Shown piece by piece: positions 12,618 through 21,646 of a stretch of 64,000 bases of DNA (its first letter is position 1; the number at the start of each line of letters is the position of its first letter). The translations under genes and the position numbers were made by a program. Below the pieces are notes generated by a model. That model was not told where the DNA came from. It worked only from the letters and a program-made list of their open reading frames with translations, and ran no database searches. This stretch comes from Pseudomonas helvetica (lineage in GTDB: Bacteria; Pseudomonadota; Gammaproteobacteria; Pseudomonadales; Pseudomonadaceae). The DNA lies in the NCBI RefSeq assembly GCF_039908645.1, contig NZ_CP150917.1, positions 902,501 through 966,500 on the forward strand. The letters run 5' to 3'.

Positions 12618-12835
12618 TGGAATGGCCGGCTGGTTGGCGATTAAAAGCAGCGATTGTACTGCATCACGTGCGATGGGAATCACTCTCGAGGCATCGACGG
12701 GACGGACAGTCGCTTTTCTATCGATCAACTGCGGGCGATCTTGAGCGAAGGGCGGTAGAATCCCTGCACTATCCGTTATCCACAAGTGGCCGACCTTTGC
12801 TTATCGAGTCCCGTCGCCGCGCCTATTTGACCGCC

Positions 12836-13582
12836 ATGCAGGTGGTCAACTGGCTGCCGCGCACCGAATTGCCCTTTGCCGCACCGTCGCGGCCCGAGCT
12901 GCTGGAAGCGCCGGAGCCGTTGGTCGAGACGCCGATTGCGCCGACGCAGGTCGCGAAAGCGGCCGTAGAGCCTGTGGCCAAGCCGGCCGAACGGGTCAAG
13001 GTCGAAGTGCCGCGCCCGACGCCTTCTGTTGCGCGCCCAGCGAGCAAGCCGGTCGAGGACGCCGAAGACGCACCGGTCGTGGCCAAGGCGCCGCAGGTGC
13101 CGCCGCCGCGTTTTGCCCTGCAATTGTTGCGGGCCGGCCGTTGCCTGCTGCTGGTGGAGTTACCCACAGGCGGTGCGTTCCAGACTCGCGATCCGGCCTA
13201 CTTGTTGCTCAAGGACATGCTGCGCGCCGCCGGTCTGCCGGACAGCCCGCAAATTGTCGGCGAACCGGTCCGCTGGCCGCTGCTGGTACGCGGAACGATG
13301 GATCAGGGCCCGGAAGCTGCCCGCGATTTCGTTCAAGGGTTCCTTTCGGCTCGCCTGGAAGACGCGCCTTGTGTGTGCCTGTGGTTGATCGGCCTGCCGG
13401 CGGTGCGTTTTGCCGGTGAGGCAAATACTGAAGCCTACAACCGCGAACTTCAGGTTGAAGGCCTGGGGTCGGTCTGGGCGCTGCCCGGCCTGGAATTATT
13501 AATGGAAGAGCCACAGCGTAAGGCTGATGTCTGGCAAGCCATGCGTCGGCTGATGGCGCGTTGGAAAGAATCGAATGAGTGA
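12836..13582 (+). CDS. holD: DNA polymerase III psi subunit (HolD), pseudomonad type
   Basis: About 248 residues from ATG 12836; a TTG at 12797 in the same frame could add 13. A Pro/Ala/Val-rich, probably disordered stretch (about 15-95) precedes a compact C-terminal domain that starts at PPPRFALQLL. Established knowledge: the cryptic psi subunit of the pseudomonad replicase is encoded next to rimI, as holD-rimI is in E. coli. The gene overlaps rimI by 8 bases. Automatic pipelines often call this protein hypothetical or TonB-like because of the proline-rich segment. Psi links the clamp loader to chi and SSB. Confidence 0.75.
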   Translation: MQVVNWLPRTELPFAAPSRPELLEAPEPLVETPIAPTQVAKAAVEPVAKPAERVKVEVPRPTPSVARPASKPVEDAEDAPVVAKAPQVPPPRFALQLLRAGRCLLLVELPTGGAFQTRDPAYLLLKDMLRAAGLPDSPQIVGEPVRWPLLVRGTMDQGPEAARDFVQGFLSARLEDAPCVCLWLIGLPAVRFAGEANTEAYNRELQVEGLGSVWALPGLELLMEEPQRKADVWQAMRRLMARWKESNE

Positions 13583-14027
13583 CGCTGTATCGTTCCGCCC
13601 GATGACCGAAGCGGATCTGGACGCTGTACTGAGAATCGAATACGCGGCGTTCAGCCATCCCTGGACCCGTGGGATTTTTCTTGATGGTCTGGGCAAATAC
13701 CAGATCTGGCTGATGTTCGAAGGTCAGCAACAGGTTGGCCACGGTGTGGTGCAGATCATCCTCGATGAGGCGCATCTGCTGAACATCACGGTCAAACCGG
13801 AAAATCAGGGGCGCGGGCTGGGTTTGAGGCTGCTTGAGCACTTGATGTCCCGTGCGTATGAAGCCAAAGCCCGGGAATGTTTCCTGGAAGTGCGCGACAG
13901 CAATCAGGCGGCATTCCGTCTGTATGAGCGTTATGGTTTCAATGAAGTCGGTCGCCGTCGTGATTACTACCCGGCGGTCGGTGGGCGTGAAGATGCGGTG
14001 GTGATGGCCTGCACGTTGGTCGACTGA
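13575..14027 (+). CDS. rimI: Ribosomal protein S18 alanine N-acetyltransferase
   Basis: 150 residues, the full GNAT fold. The acetyl-CoA pyrophosphate loop reads QGRGLG (near 76-81), followed by the conserved LEVRDSNQAAFRLYERYGF block that carries the catalytic Tyr in this family. It overlaps holD by 8 bases, an arrangement shared with enterics. RimI acetylates the N-terminal alanine of S18. Confidence 0.93.
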   Translation: MSDAVSFRPMTEADLDAVLRIEYAAFSHPWTRGIFLDGLGKYQIWLMFEGQQQVGHGVVQIILDEAHLLNITVKPENQGRGLGLRLLEHLMSRAYEAKARECFLEVRDSNQAAFRLYERYGFNEVGRRRDYYPAVGGREDAVVMACTLVD

Positions 14028-14038
14028 CGCACATCCAA

Positions 14039-14183
14039 TGTGGCGAGGGAGCTTGCTCCCGCCGGCCGGTCCGCACTCGGGCTAAGCAGTCGTAAAATCG
14101 GCTAACGCGCTCTTTCTAATAAATCGCGGTTGCTGATTTCAGGGCCGATTCTCGACCCAACGGGAGCAAGCTCCCTCGCCACA
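14039..14183. repeat. REP pair (REPIN), GAGGGAGC type
   Basis: TGTGGCGAGGGAGCTTGCTC starts at 14039 and its reverse complement ends at 14183. Each half also contains its own small hairpin (GGGAGCTTGCTCCC). This is the common extragenic REP doublet of fluorescens-group Pseudomonas, here between rimI and the minus-strand acidic protein. Confidence 0.85.
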
Positions 14184-14186
14184 GGA

Positions 14187-14588
14187 TTACCGATTGCCAT
14201 CAACCGGATCGCGCTCTGCCAGTTCCGCCTCATCCAGCCCGTTGCCGCCGCCGATTTCGTCCTCATCGACAATGCTCAAGTCCCAATCGGCGCTGAAGTC
14301 TTCTCCGGCTTCATGAGCGTCACGGGCGCCATCTTCGCGAATCAGGTTTTCCGGGCTCATGTCGTCGTCAATGGGTTCGTCGTCAGCCGCGGTCCCGCCC
14401 GTGCCTTTTTCACGTACGCGTTCGCTGGGCATTTGTTGCTCACGCTCGTGCTCGCGGGTCAGGCCACCGATAGTCTCGCCGGGTTCTTCTTCATCGAAAT
14501 CCAGCTCGCGCATCGAACCCATGCGGTCTTCGTTGTCGTCGATAGGCTCGGGTTGGACCGCGCCGTAAGGACGTCGTGAATCAGTCAT
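14187..14588 (-). CDS. Small acidic conserved protein
   Basis: 133 residues with a very high share of Asp and Glu and almost no hydrophobic core, so probably disordered. AGGAA lies 6 bases before the ATG. I recall an unnamed gene at this place (rimI to carbonic anhydrase) in other Pseudomonas, sometimes given a weak kinase/phosphatase label; nothing in the sequence shows catalytic motifs. Function unknown. Confidence 0.7.
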   Translation of the reverse strand: MTDSRRPYGAVQPEPIDDNEDRMGSMRELDFDEEEPGETIGGLTREHEREQQMPSERVREKGTGGTAADDEPIDDDMSPENLIREDGARDAHEAGEDFSADWDLSIVDEDEIGGGNGLDEAELAERDPVDGNR

Positions 14589-14738
14589 GGAAATTCCTCA
14601 TAATGTGGGGCCTTATAGGGTGGACAGGCGTTACCCTTAAAGATTCCAAGGCATTTCTGTTCGGCTACTGCAACATCCGCGTGACCCCGACGGGCGGTTG
14701 TCTGTCAAAGCAGTGCATCATTCTTGAGGCTTCAGAGC

Positions 14739-15383
14739 ATGAACGAATTACAAGATCTGATTGATAACAACGCGCGTTGGGCCGATGCGATCAAGCAGGA
14801 AGATCCTGACTTCTTCGCCAAGCTGGCCCGCCAACAGACGCCGGAATACCTGTGGATCGGTTGCTCCGACGCGCGCGTACCGGCCAACGAAATCGTCGGC
14901 ATGTTGCCTGGTGACTTGTTCGTACACCGTAACGTTGCCAACGTGGTGCTGCACACCGACCTTAACTGCCTGTCAGTGATTCAGTACGCGGTGGATGTGC
15001 TGAAGGTCAAACACATCCTGGTCACCGGCCATTACGGTTGCGGCGGCGTGCGCGCCTCGATGCAGGACCGCCAGTTGGGCCTGATCGACGGCTGGCTGCG
15101 CTCGATTCGCGATCTTTATTACGAACACCGCGAAGAGCTTGGCCAATTGCCGACTGAAGAAGAGCGGGTCGACCGTCTCTGCGAACTCAACGTGATCCAG
15201 CAAGTGGCCAATGTCGGTCATACCAGTATTGTGCAAAATGCCTGGCACCGTGGGCAGAGCCTGTCGGTCCATGGTTGCATCTACGGGATCAAGGACGGTC
15301 GCTGGAAGAGCCTGAACGCGACCATCAGCGGTTTCGAGCAACTGCCGCCGCAATACCGTTTGCGTCCGGTCGGTGCCTTGTAA
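14739..15383 (+). CDS. can: Beta-carbonic anhydrase
   Basis: 214 residues. Zinc ligands are Cys42, His98 and Cys101 (motifs CSDAR and GHYGCGG), with the Asp44/Arg46 dyad of the active site; the length matches E. coli Can (about 220). It interconverts CO2 and bicarbonate in the cytoplasm, supplying bicarbonate for carboxylases. ATG 14739 has GAGG 9 bases upstream; an in-frame TTG at 14724 is less likely. It marks the left limit of the conserved block before the variable region. Confidence 0.95.
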   Translation: MNELQDLIDNNARWADAIKQEDPDFFAKLARQQTPEYLWIGCSDARVPANEIVGMLPGDLFVHRNVANVVLHTDLNCLSVIQYAVDVLKVKHILVTGHYGCGGVRASMQDRQLGLIDGWLRSIRDLYYEHREELGQLPTEEERVDRLCELNVIQQVANVGHTSIVQNAWHRGQSLSVHGCIYGIKDGRWKSLNATISGFEQLPPQYRLRPVGAL

Positions 15384-15404
15384 ACGGCGCTGAGCCTCCG
15401 TTTA

Positions 15405-15926
15405 TCAGGGGCTATGTCGATGCCAGTGTTGCAAGAACTTCTGGCCTTCGGCGTTTGGCGGATCATCGTAGCCGGTGATCCAGCCACGGCAATCGGGCGA
15501 GCCGCACTGACAGGCAAACTGACGTGTCAGCTTCTCTTCAGTGCTGGCGTAGTCCATGCACAGCACTGTGCCAGGTGCGATGTCCTTCAGAGCCCATAAA
15601 CACAGTTCGCTCATGTCGAGAAAGACGTTAGGGTCGCAGGAGTGCAGCAGTAGTCCGGAAAAAAACGGGTCGTAGACGTGGATACCCGGCGCCAGTTGCA
15701 GGGTATGCAAACGGCGGATATGCATCAGCAGTCCCGATACCCGACAGATACGACTGATGCGCAGGTAATCGCGCTGTGCCGTGATTGCCGCGCCGCGCCC
15801 ATCGTCAGTCTGGATAACTGTGAAGTGAGCTCTGGAGGGGTAGCCCTGGCGGGCACTGAGTTCTTTGTTCGGGTAGATGCAACTGCTTGACAGCGTAGCT
15901 GCCTTATCCCTGGCCTGAGGCTTCAT
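15405..15926 (-). CDS. SET-domain protein (putative lysine methyltransferase)
   Basis: 173 residues. The SET hallmarks are HSCDPN (95-100; family NHSCxPN) and DY (125-126), followed by a post-SET zinc cluster (Cys139, Cys141, Cys146). The N-terminal half is short and poorly defined compared with eukaryotic SET proteins. AAGGA lies 5 bases before the ATG. SET proteins transfer a methyl group from S-adenosylmethionine to protein lysines; the bacterial target cannot be read from here. It faces can tail to tail, 21 bases apart, and has no obvious operon partner. Confidence 0.8.
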   Translation of the reverse strand: MKPQARDKAATLSSSCIYPNKELSARQGYPSRAHFTVIQTDDGRGAAITAQRDYLRISRICRVSGLLMHIRRLHTLQLAPGIHVYDPFFSGLLLHSCDPNVFLDMSELCLWALKDIAPGTVLCMDYASTEEKLTRQFACQCGSPDCRGWITGYDDPPNAEGQKFLQHWHRHSP

Positions 15927-16108
15927 AACGATCCTTGTTCATTGGGCGCTGCGACCACAGGAAGCTGGCGATCCTGCCAGCCCTGCAGCACATGGGTACG
16001 CCTAAAGAGTCTCGCAAATGAAACAGAGGGTCTACTGTCAGATCTGACAGGCGATAGAGGCTGCCTGCTGCGTCAGCGAATACTTACGCAGCAAGCGTGT
16101 CCGCAGGA

Positions 16109-17275
16109 TTACAGGTGTGATGCAGCCAGTGCGGGTGCAGGCACCTTCAACTGGTCCAGTTGGGGTTTGATGTCCGGGGCCGAACACTTGGTTGCGGCTT
16201 GCTCGGGCGTCAGATTGCGGATCGAGGTGTAGAACAGTTCGCAGGTTTTCTCTTTCTGGGCCACTTGCCAGGTTTGCGTGCAGGTGTTGAGTTGTGCACT
16301 CGGGTCACTGCCGGGTTTGCTGCCCATACCCGCTTGCCAGCAAGCCGCACTCAAGTCTTGCCCCATCACCTTCAAACCCACGGCATCGGCCTTGGCCTGA
16401 TCGTCGTCATAATTCGCCGGGTCGGCCGCATACCAAATGTAACTTGGGTGGTTAGAACCCAGCACCGGCACCTTCACGCCCGGGGTCGGGATGATTTGTG
16501 CCAGACCCAACACGGCCACGGTCTGTCCATACTGCTCCTTGACCCAGTTACGCACCGGTGCACCGAACGCCACCATAGGTAAGGTCACGCCGTTGGCGGT
16601 CTGGCTGAATTGCTTGACCAGGGTGGTCTGGTAGTCCTTGAAATAGCCGTAGACGCCCATAAGGTCATTGCCGGCGGTGGCGGGAGCGGCAATCGGCGCG
16701 ATATCGATAATGGTCTGGTAGGCCGGTGTTTGTTCGGCAGCGATACCGTTGGCGGTCAGCAGCGTCGCCCAGCGGTCGGTGGTCTTCGATTCCAGGTAAT
16801 CCTGGGCCTGGGTCAGCGAATAGTCCGGTGGAAAGTGCAGCAGCTCGACGCTTTTGCGGTTTTCCAGCGCCATGCCCAAGGGCAGGAACAGGTACCAGTT
16901 GTATGCCCACTTGCCGTCGGCGTTCAGTTTGTTGGCGCCGGCGTGGGCCAGATCCCCGGCATCGAGCAATGCAGTCAACGGTTTTGCGTAGTCCTTTGGC
17001 ACGCCGCTGATGTTTGCATAGAGTTGATTGTTATCGGTTTTCACCTGGACTTTTGCCGTGGTGTAGCCGTCCCGCTGAACGCTTTGGGTCAGGTAGTGTT
17101 CGACCGTTTGCTCCAGCGTCCAGTCGCGATAGCAAATCACGTTGCAGTTGTTGGGGTAGGCGAACAGCTGCGTTACCCGTTCGGTACTGCCCAGTTTCAG
17201 GTCGGTATCGGCGTGGGCGGTAGCGCCCAAGGTAAGGGCGGCGAGGGTGAGGCTCAATCCTGCGAGTTTGAACAT
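16109..17275 (-). CDS. Secreted protein of unknown function
   Basis: 388 residues with a clear signal peptide (MFKLAGLSLTLAALTLGA, cleavage probably after AHA near residue 22). The mature part has several cysteines, including a CNVIC pair near 43-48 and three near 330-350, suggesting disulphides in the periplasm or outside. No family recognised. It lies 112 bases downstream of, and in line with, the secreted phosphoesterase gene, so the two may be co-expressed and act together on a phosphorylated substrate; that link is inference only. Confidence 0.75.
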   Translation of the reverse strand: MFKLAGLSLTLAALTLGATAHADTDLKLGSTERVTQLFAYPNNCNVICYRDWTLEQTVEHYLTQSVQRDGYTTAKVQVKTDNNQLYANISGVPKDYAKPLTALLDAGDLAHAGANKLNADGKWAYNWYLFLPLGMALENRKSVELLHFPPDYSLTQAQDYLESKTTDRWATLLTANGIAAEQTPAYQTIIDIAPIAAPATAGNDLMGVYGYFKDYQTTLVKQFSQTANGVTLPMVAFGAPVRNWVKEQYGQTVAVLGLAQIIPTPGVKVPVLGSNHPSYIWYAADPANYDDDQAKADAVGLKVMGQDLSAACWQAGMGSKPGSDPSAQLNTCTQTWQVAQKEKTCELFYTSIRNLTPEQAATKCSAPDIKPQLDQLKVPAPALAASHL

Positions 17276-17387
17276 GCTCAGATCCTTTTCAGCGTGGGTC
17301 CCCGGAAGCGAGGGCGGTTACATACTGAAACCACTTGCGTTGATAGGTCTAGTACCCACGCGAAAAGATCGCAAGACTGAAAATCAA

Positions 17388-19085
17388 TCAGCCGGGAAAA
17401 TGCAACGCATTGCTCAAATCGCCCATCGGCTTCTGGCCTCGGGCAATCATTGCGGTATCGCGCTGCTTGATCCCGTCGAGCGTCTCAAGCTGGAACACCC
17501 GGGTGATCAGCCGCAGGATCGACGCGGTGTCGTACACCGTGTGATCCACCGTACCTTTACGGGCGAATGGCGACACCACCAACGCCGGCACTCGTGTGCC
17601 CGGGCCCCAGCGATCACCTTGCGGTGGCGCGACGTGGTCCCACCAGCCGCCGTTTTCGTCGACCGTGACTACGACCACCATGTTTTTCCACTGCGGGCTT
17701 TCGCGCAGCACCTTCAGGGCACGGACGATATGCCGGTCGCCCGACGCCACGTCTGCATAACCGGCGTGCATGTTCAGGTTGCCCTGGGGTTTGTAGAAAC
17801 TCACCGCCGGCAACTTCCCGGCTTCGGCATCGGCAAAAAAACGGTTGGTGCTCGACTCGTCACCCAGACCGCCATCGCGCAGGTGTTTACTGCGTTCTGC
17901 CGGGTTCTCCGGACCCAACTGCTTGAAGTAGTTGAACGGCTGATGGTGATACTGGAAGTTGGGGATCTTCGGAATGCCCCCCGAGTCCTTGAACTGGTCC
18001 AGCGTCGCCTGCCAGGCGCCGGCGTACCAGGCCCAGTCGATGTTCTTCTTCGACAGCTTGTCGCCGATGTGTTCGTGGGTTTGCGGCACCAGCACACTGG
18101 GTAGATCGGCTTTGGCGTATTCCGGGCGTTCCGGATCGCGGATCCAGGTCGGCCAATAAGGCGGGGCCATGGTGTTGACCGCATAACCATCCGGGGTCAG
18201 GGCGCTGGGGCCGAACTGCGGTGGACCGCTCATGGCGCTGGCCGGGGATTTCTCCAGTGGCTTGAGGCGCGTGTCGAGCGGGTCATCGCTTTGCAGTGAA
18301 GCGATTTGCGCCTTGGCCACCGAGTTGACGGCATCCGGGTAAAACGGCACGGCGGCACTGATCAGGTACTGATGGTTGAGAAACGAGCCACCGAAAGCAC
18401 CCTGGAAGAAGTTGTCGCACAGCACAAACTCCCGAGCCACATCCCATAGACGCAGGGAATAACGGCTTTGGGCGTAATGTCCCATGGTCAAGCCGCCCGA
18501 GTCGGCCCAGGCGACAAAACGGTCGTTCTTGCCGCCGTTGATCTGCATCTGGTTCTGATAGAACACATGCCACAGATCCCGCGTCACCAGGCCAAACGGC
18601 AAGTCTTCGCCATTCGGGCCCTTGAGGGCGTAGGGGGCATTGGGCAAGTGTTCCTGGAATTGGGTTTCGTTCGAATACGTCACACCATCAAGGGTTTGCG
18701 GGCCGATCTGCAACACGCCACCCCAGGCCGGCGGCAAGGTTTCCAGAAGACTGCCATCCCGGTCGCGTTGTTGATAGTCCTCAGGCTTGAGTGCTGACAA
18801 CGGTTTTTCAAGGCCAGGGAAGTCGCTGAACAGGTTATTGAAACTGCGGTTCTCGGCGAAGATCACCACCACGTTTTTCACCTGGTCGTGCAACGCCTTG
18901 TCCAGCTCGGCAGGCGACAGTGGCCGCTCTTCCGGCTTACCCGGCGTGTCGCCAGTGTTGCCGCACGCGCTCAGCGTTGCGCCGACACCGAGGACTGCGA
19001 CGCCCCCCAGAAAGCGCCGACGGCTGGTGTCGGTGGGGCTGTCGGTGGAAGGTGGTGGGCCGTTTCCTTCTTTGTCGTCGTTCAT
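17388..19085 (-). CDS. Tat-exported phosphoesterase (AcpA/phospholipase C family)
   Basis: 565 residues. The N-terminus holds a twin-arginine signal (SRRRFLGG near 21-28) followed by LSAC, which would make it a Tat-exported lipoprotein. Family motifs are VVVIFAENRSFNN (near 72-84; family ENRSFDH) and VTVDENGGWWDHVAPP (family YDEHGGFYDH). These place it in the phosphoesterase family of acid phosphatase AcpA and phospholipases C, which release phosphate from phospholipids or phosphomonoesters outside the inner membrane. CAGGA lies before the ATG. A phosphate-starvation role is typical of the family, but no pho box was identified here. Confidence 0.85.
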   Translation of the reverse strand: MNDDKEGNGPPPSTDSPTDTSRRRFLGGVAVLGVGATLSACGNTGDTPGKPEERPLSPAELDKALHDQVKNVVVIFAENRSFNNLFSDFPGLEKPLSALKPEDYQQRDRDGSLLETLPPAWGGVLQIGPQTLDGVTYSNETQFQEHLPNAPYALKGPNGEDLPFGLVTRDLWHVFYQNQMQINGGKNDRFVAWADSGGLTMGHYAQSRYSLRLWDVAREFVLCDNFFQGAFGGSFLNHQYLISAAVPFYPDAVNSVAKAQIASLQSDDPLDTRLKPLEKSPASAMSGPPQFGPSALTPDGYAVNTMAPPYWPTWIRDPERPEYAKADLPSVLVPQTHEHIGDKLSKKNIDWAWYAGAWQATLDQFKDSGGIPKIPNFQYHHQPFNYFKQLGPENPAERSKHLRDGGLGDESSTNRFFADAEAGKLPAVSFYKPQGNLNMHAGYADVASGDRHIVRALKVLRESPQWKNMVVVVTVDENGGWWDHVAPPQGDRWGPGTRVPALVVSPFARKGTVDHTVYDTASILRLITRVFQLETLDGIKQRDTAMIARGQKPMGDLSNALHFPG

Positions 19086-19350
19086 CCTGATTCCTGGATC
19101 TTTAAGGCATTAATTGGTTACAAGTTATTTCGTGCGGACGGTAGCAACCGAATATGACGAAAATGCTACCGGGTGGTTTACTCGTAGATTGGGGCAAAAG
19201 TATTTGGCGGGGAGCTCCGCAACTGCTTGAGTGCTTCAGGCGTTCGCGGCCGCATGTCAGCGAATATTTCGCGACCAGTAATGTTAGCGTTAAGTCTTTG
19301 CCAGCGCTGCTAGACTGGCGCCATATTGCTGTGAATCGAGAGGGTACTGC

Positions 19351-19641
19351 ATGAAACCGTCAGCCGCTCTGGACCTCAAACGTGCCGCCGTGCGTGAAGT
19401 AGTTGGGCGCTTTCATACCACCAACCCACGTGTTTTCGGCTCGGTGCTACGTGGCACTGACGAGGACGGCAGTGATCTGGATTTATTGGTGGATGCGCTA
19501 CCGGGGGCAACGCTGTTTGATCTTGGTGGCTTGCAGGTCGAACTGGAGGATTTACTCGGAGTTTCCGTTGATCTGCTGACGCCTGGAGATCTACCGGCAA
19601 AGTTTCGTGAGCAGGTGTTGGCTCAGGCGCTCCCCGTATGA
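19351..19641 (+). CDS. MntA-like minimal nucleotidyltransferase (antitoxin)
   Basis: 96 residues, the length of minimal nucleotidyltransferases. The pol-beta motif reads GSVLRG then SDLDLLV, with Gly30-Ser31 and the metal-binding Asp42/Asp44. Known pairs: MntA adenylylates and so silences the HepT RNase. AGAGGG lies before the ATG, and the stop codon overlaps the ATG of the hepT frame (ATGA). The catalytic residues look intact. Confidence 0.88.
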   Translation: MKPSAALDLKRAAVREVVGRFHTTNPRVFGSVLRGTDEDGSDLDLLVDALPGATLFDLGGLQVELEDLLGVSVDLLTPGDLPAKFREQVLAQALPV

Positions 19642-19982
19642 ACGAGAATCGCCTCGATGACTAACTCGACCATATGCGTCAGGCCGCTGGCGATGCACTG
19701 ATCTTTGTCGAGGGCCTGATTAAAGAGGAGTTCTTCGACGACAAACGCACTCAGCAAGCCGTCATCATGAGCCTCATTATTATTGGTGAGGCCGCCACCA
19801 AAATCATGGATGGTTACCCCGAATTCACCGCAACACACCCCCAAGTGCCATGGCGCAGCATGCGAGGCATGCGCAACCGAATCGCCCACGGCTACTTTGA
19901 TATCAACCTTGAGGTTGTGTGGGACACGGTTCAGGCAGCGTTACCGGAGCTGTTGAAGTGTTTGCCTGATGGATCTGCGTGA
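19638..19982 (+). pseudogene. HepT-like RNase toxin with early in-frame stop
   Basis: The natural hepT frame starts at ATG 19638, overlapping mntA. It runs eight codons (MNENRLDD), meets TAA at 19662-19664, and continues open as LDHMRQAA and the rest to 19982. Related proteins usually have Tyr at that place, and TAC/TAT to TAA is a single change. From internal ATG 19674 there remain 102 residues that include the catalytic Rx4HxY motif (RNRIAHGY). No Shine-Dalgarno sequence is visible before 19674. Either the toxin is inactivated or a shortened form is made by restart. A sequencing error is the third option. Confidence 0.8.
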
Positions 19983-20024
19983 CAACCGCACCTGCCCGTT
20001 TGTGGCAGGCGCGGCTATGTTCAG

Positions 20025-21443
20025 TTACGGCATCACCGGCGCCACATACGCAAGCGTCGTCCCCAGCGCCCACAACAGAAACAGCACCAGAGGCGTGTGC
20101 ACCAGCAGTTGCACGAACGAGAACCCGATCAGGTCCCGCGCCTTCAAACCGAGCACGCCGAGCAGCGGCAGCATGTAGAACGGGTTGATCAGGTTGGGCA
20201 GGGCTTCGGCGGCGTTGTAGATCTGTACGGCCCAGCCCAGGTGGTATTTGAGGTCGTTGGCGACTTGCATCACGTACGGCGCTTCGATAATCCATTTACC
20301 GCCGCCGGACGGAATGAAGAAACCGAGGATCGCCGAGTACACGCCCATCAGCAGGGCATAGGTGTCGTGGGAAGCAATGCTGACGAAGAAGGTCGAGATA
20401 TGGTGCGCCAGGGTCTGGCCGTCGGTGCCTTTGACCATGGTCATCAGCGCGGCGATGGAACCGTACAGCGGGAACTGGATCATCACACCCGTGGTGGTCG
20501 GCACCGCACGGGCCACCGCATCCAGGAAGCTGCGCGGGCGCCAGTGCAGCAGGGCGCCAAGCATCAGGAACAGGAAGTTGTAGGTGTTCAGGCCCGAGAT
20601 CGCGCTGATCGCCGGTTTGGTCGAAAACTCGTGAAACAACCATCCGGCCGCCAGCAGTACCAGCAAAATGGTCAATATCGGACTGTACTCCAGCCATTCA
20701 CCAGGGCGAGTGCGTGGCTGTGGTGCCGGTAGGCTGAAGCTCGGGTCGATGCCGCAGGCCTTGGCGTCACGGGCGGAGTTCGGGCCGGGGGCGGTGGCAT
20801 AGGCGATGATCAACGAGACCACGATCAGCGCCAGCAAGAGCACACCGGACTGCCAGAGGAAAATCGTTTGGGTGAATGGAATCATCCCGGTGATCGACAG
20901 GATCGACGGCGGCAAACTGGCCGGGTTGGCCTGCAACTGCGCTGCCGACGAAGACAGCCCCAGCGCCCAGACTGCGCCGAGCCCCAGGTAAGCGGCGGCA
21001 CCGGCGGCACGGTAATCCATACGCAGATCGGTACGGCGCGCCAGTGCACGCACCAGCAAACCGCCAAACACCAGCGACAGTCCCCAGTTGAGCAATGACG
21101 CGACCATGGAAATCAGGGCGACCCAGGCCACGGCCGAGCGACCGTTTTTCGGGATGCGCGCCAGGCGGTCGATCAGTTTCACCGCCGGTGGCGAGCTGGC
21201 GACCACATAGCCGCCGATCACCACGAAGGCCATTTGCATGGTGAACGGGATCAGGCTCCAGAAGCCGTCACCGAAGGCCATCGCGGCATCGGTGGGCTTG
21301 GCGCCCATGATCATGGTGGCCACGGCAACGATAATGACCGCGAGCGCGGCAAACACCCAGGAGTCGGGAAACCAGCGTTCGGCAAAGTTCGAGCAGTGCA
21401 GGGCAAAGCGGGCGGAGCGGCTATCTTCGATTGCGGCGGCCAC
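20025..21443 (-). CDS. atoE: Short-chain fatty acid transporter, AtoE family
   Basis: 472 residues with about a dozen hydrophobic segments. Opening motif FAERWFPDSWVFA, then GGYVVASSPP and a conserved FFIPSGGGKWIIEAPY motif near residue 385, which is characteristic of AtoE. The start is GTG 21443 with AGAGG upstream. AtoE imports acetoacetate or butyrate-like acids across the inner membrane. No ato catabolic genes are adjacent. Confidence 0.88.
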   Translation of the reverse strand: MAAAIEDSRSARFALHCSNFAERWFPDSWVFAALAVIIVAVATMIMGAKPTDAAMAFGDGFWSLIPFTMQMAFVVIGGYVVASSPPAVKLIDRLARIPKNGRSAVAWVALISMVASLLNWGLSLVFGGLLVRALARRTDLRMDYRAAGAAAYLGLGAVWALGLSSSAAQLQANPASLPPSILSITGMIPFTQTIFLWQSGVLLLALIVVSLIIAYATAPGPNSARDAKACGIDPSFSLPAPQPRTRPGEWLEYSPILTILLVLLAAGWLFHEFSTKPAISAISGLNTYNFLFLMLGALLHWRPRSFLDAVARAVPTTTGVMIQFPLYGSIAALMTMVKGTDGQTLAHHISTFFVSIASHDTYALLMGVYSAILGFFIPSGGGKWIIEAPYVMQVANDLKYHLGWAVQIYNAAEALPNLINPFYMLPLLGVLGLKARDLIGFSFVQLLVHTPLVLFLLWALGTTLAYVAPVMP

Positions 21444-21646
21444 GGGAGTACCTCTATTTTTATGTTTATTGTGGTGCGAGCCGGGCCGCGCAGGCCCTTG
21501 CGCTCAGACATAAACAGTAAATCAATCAAGATGTTTTTGCGGTGCTGTTTTGCACACTTGGGACTATGGTCTAACGGGTTGTTCGAACGCGTTTTTGCGT
21601 AGACCATGGGCGCCGTGTGTTTTTTGCCCATTTCAGAGCATTTTTT

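Noticed and set aside
13000..13123. TonB-like identity for the holD gene
   Set aside because: Only the Pro/Val-rich linker resembles TonB; there is no N-terminal membrane anchor, and the position next to rimI fits the psi subunit.
19662..19664. Recoding of the HepT TAA as a programmed event
   Set aside because: No frameshift or readthrough context was visible; a simple nonsense change or sequencing error is likelier.
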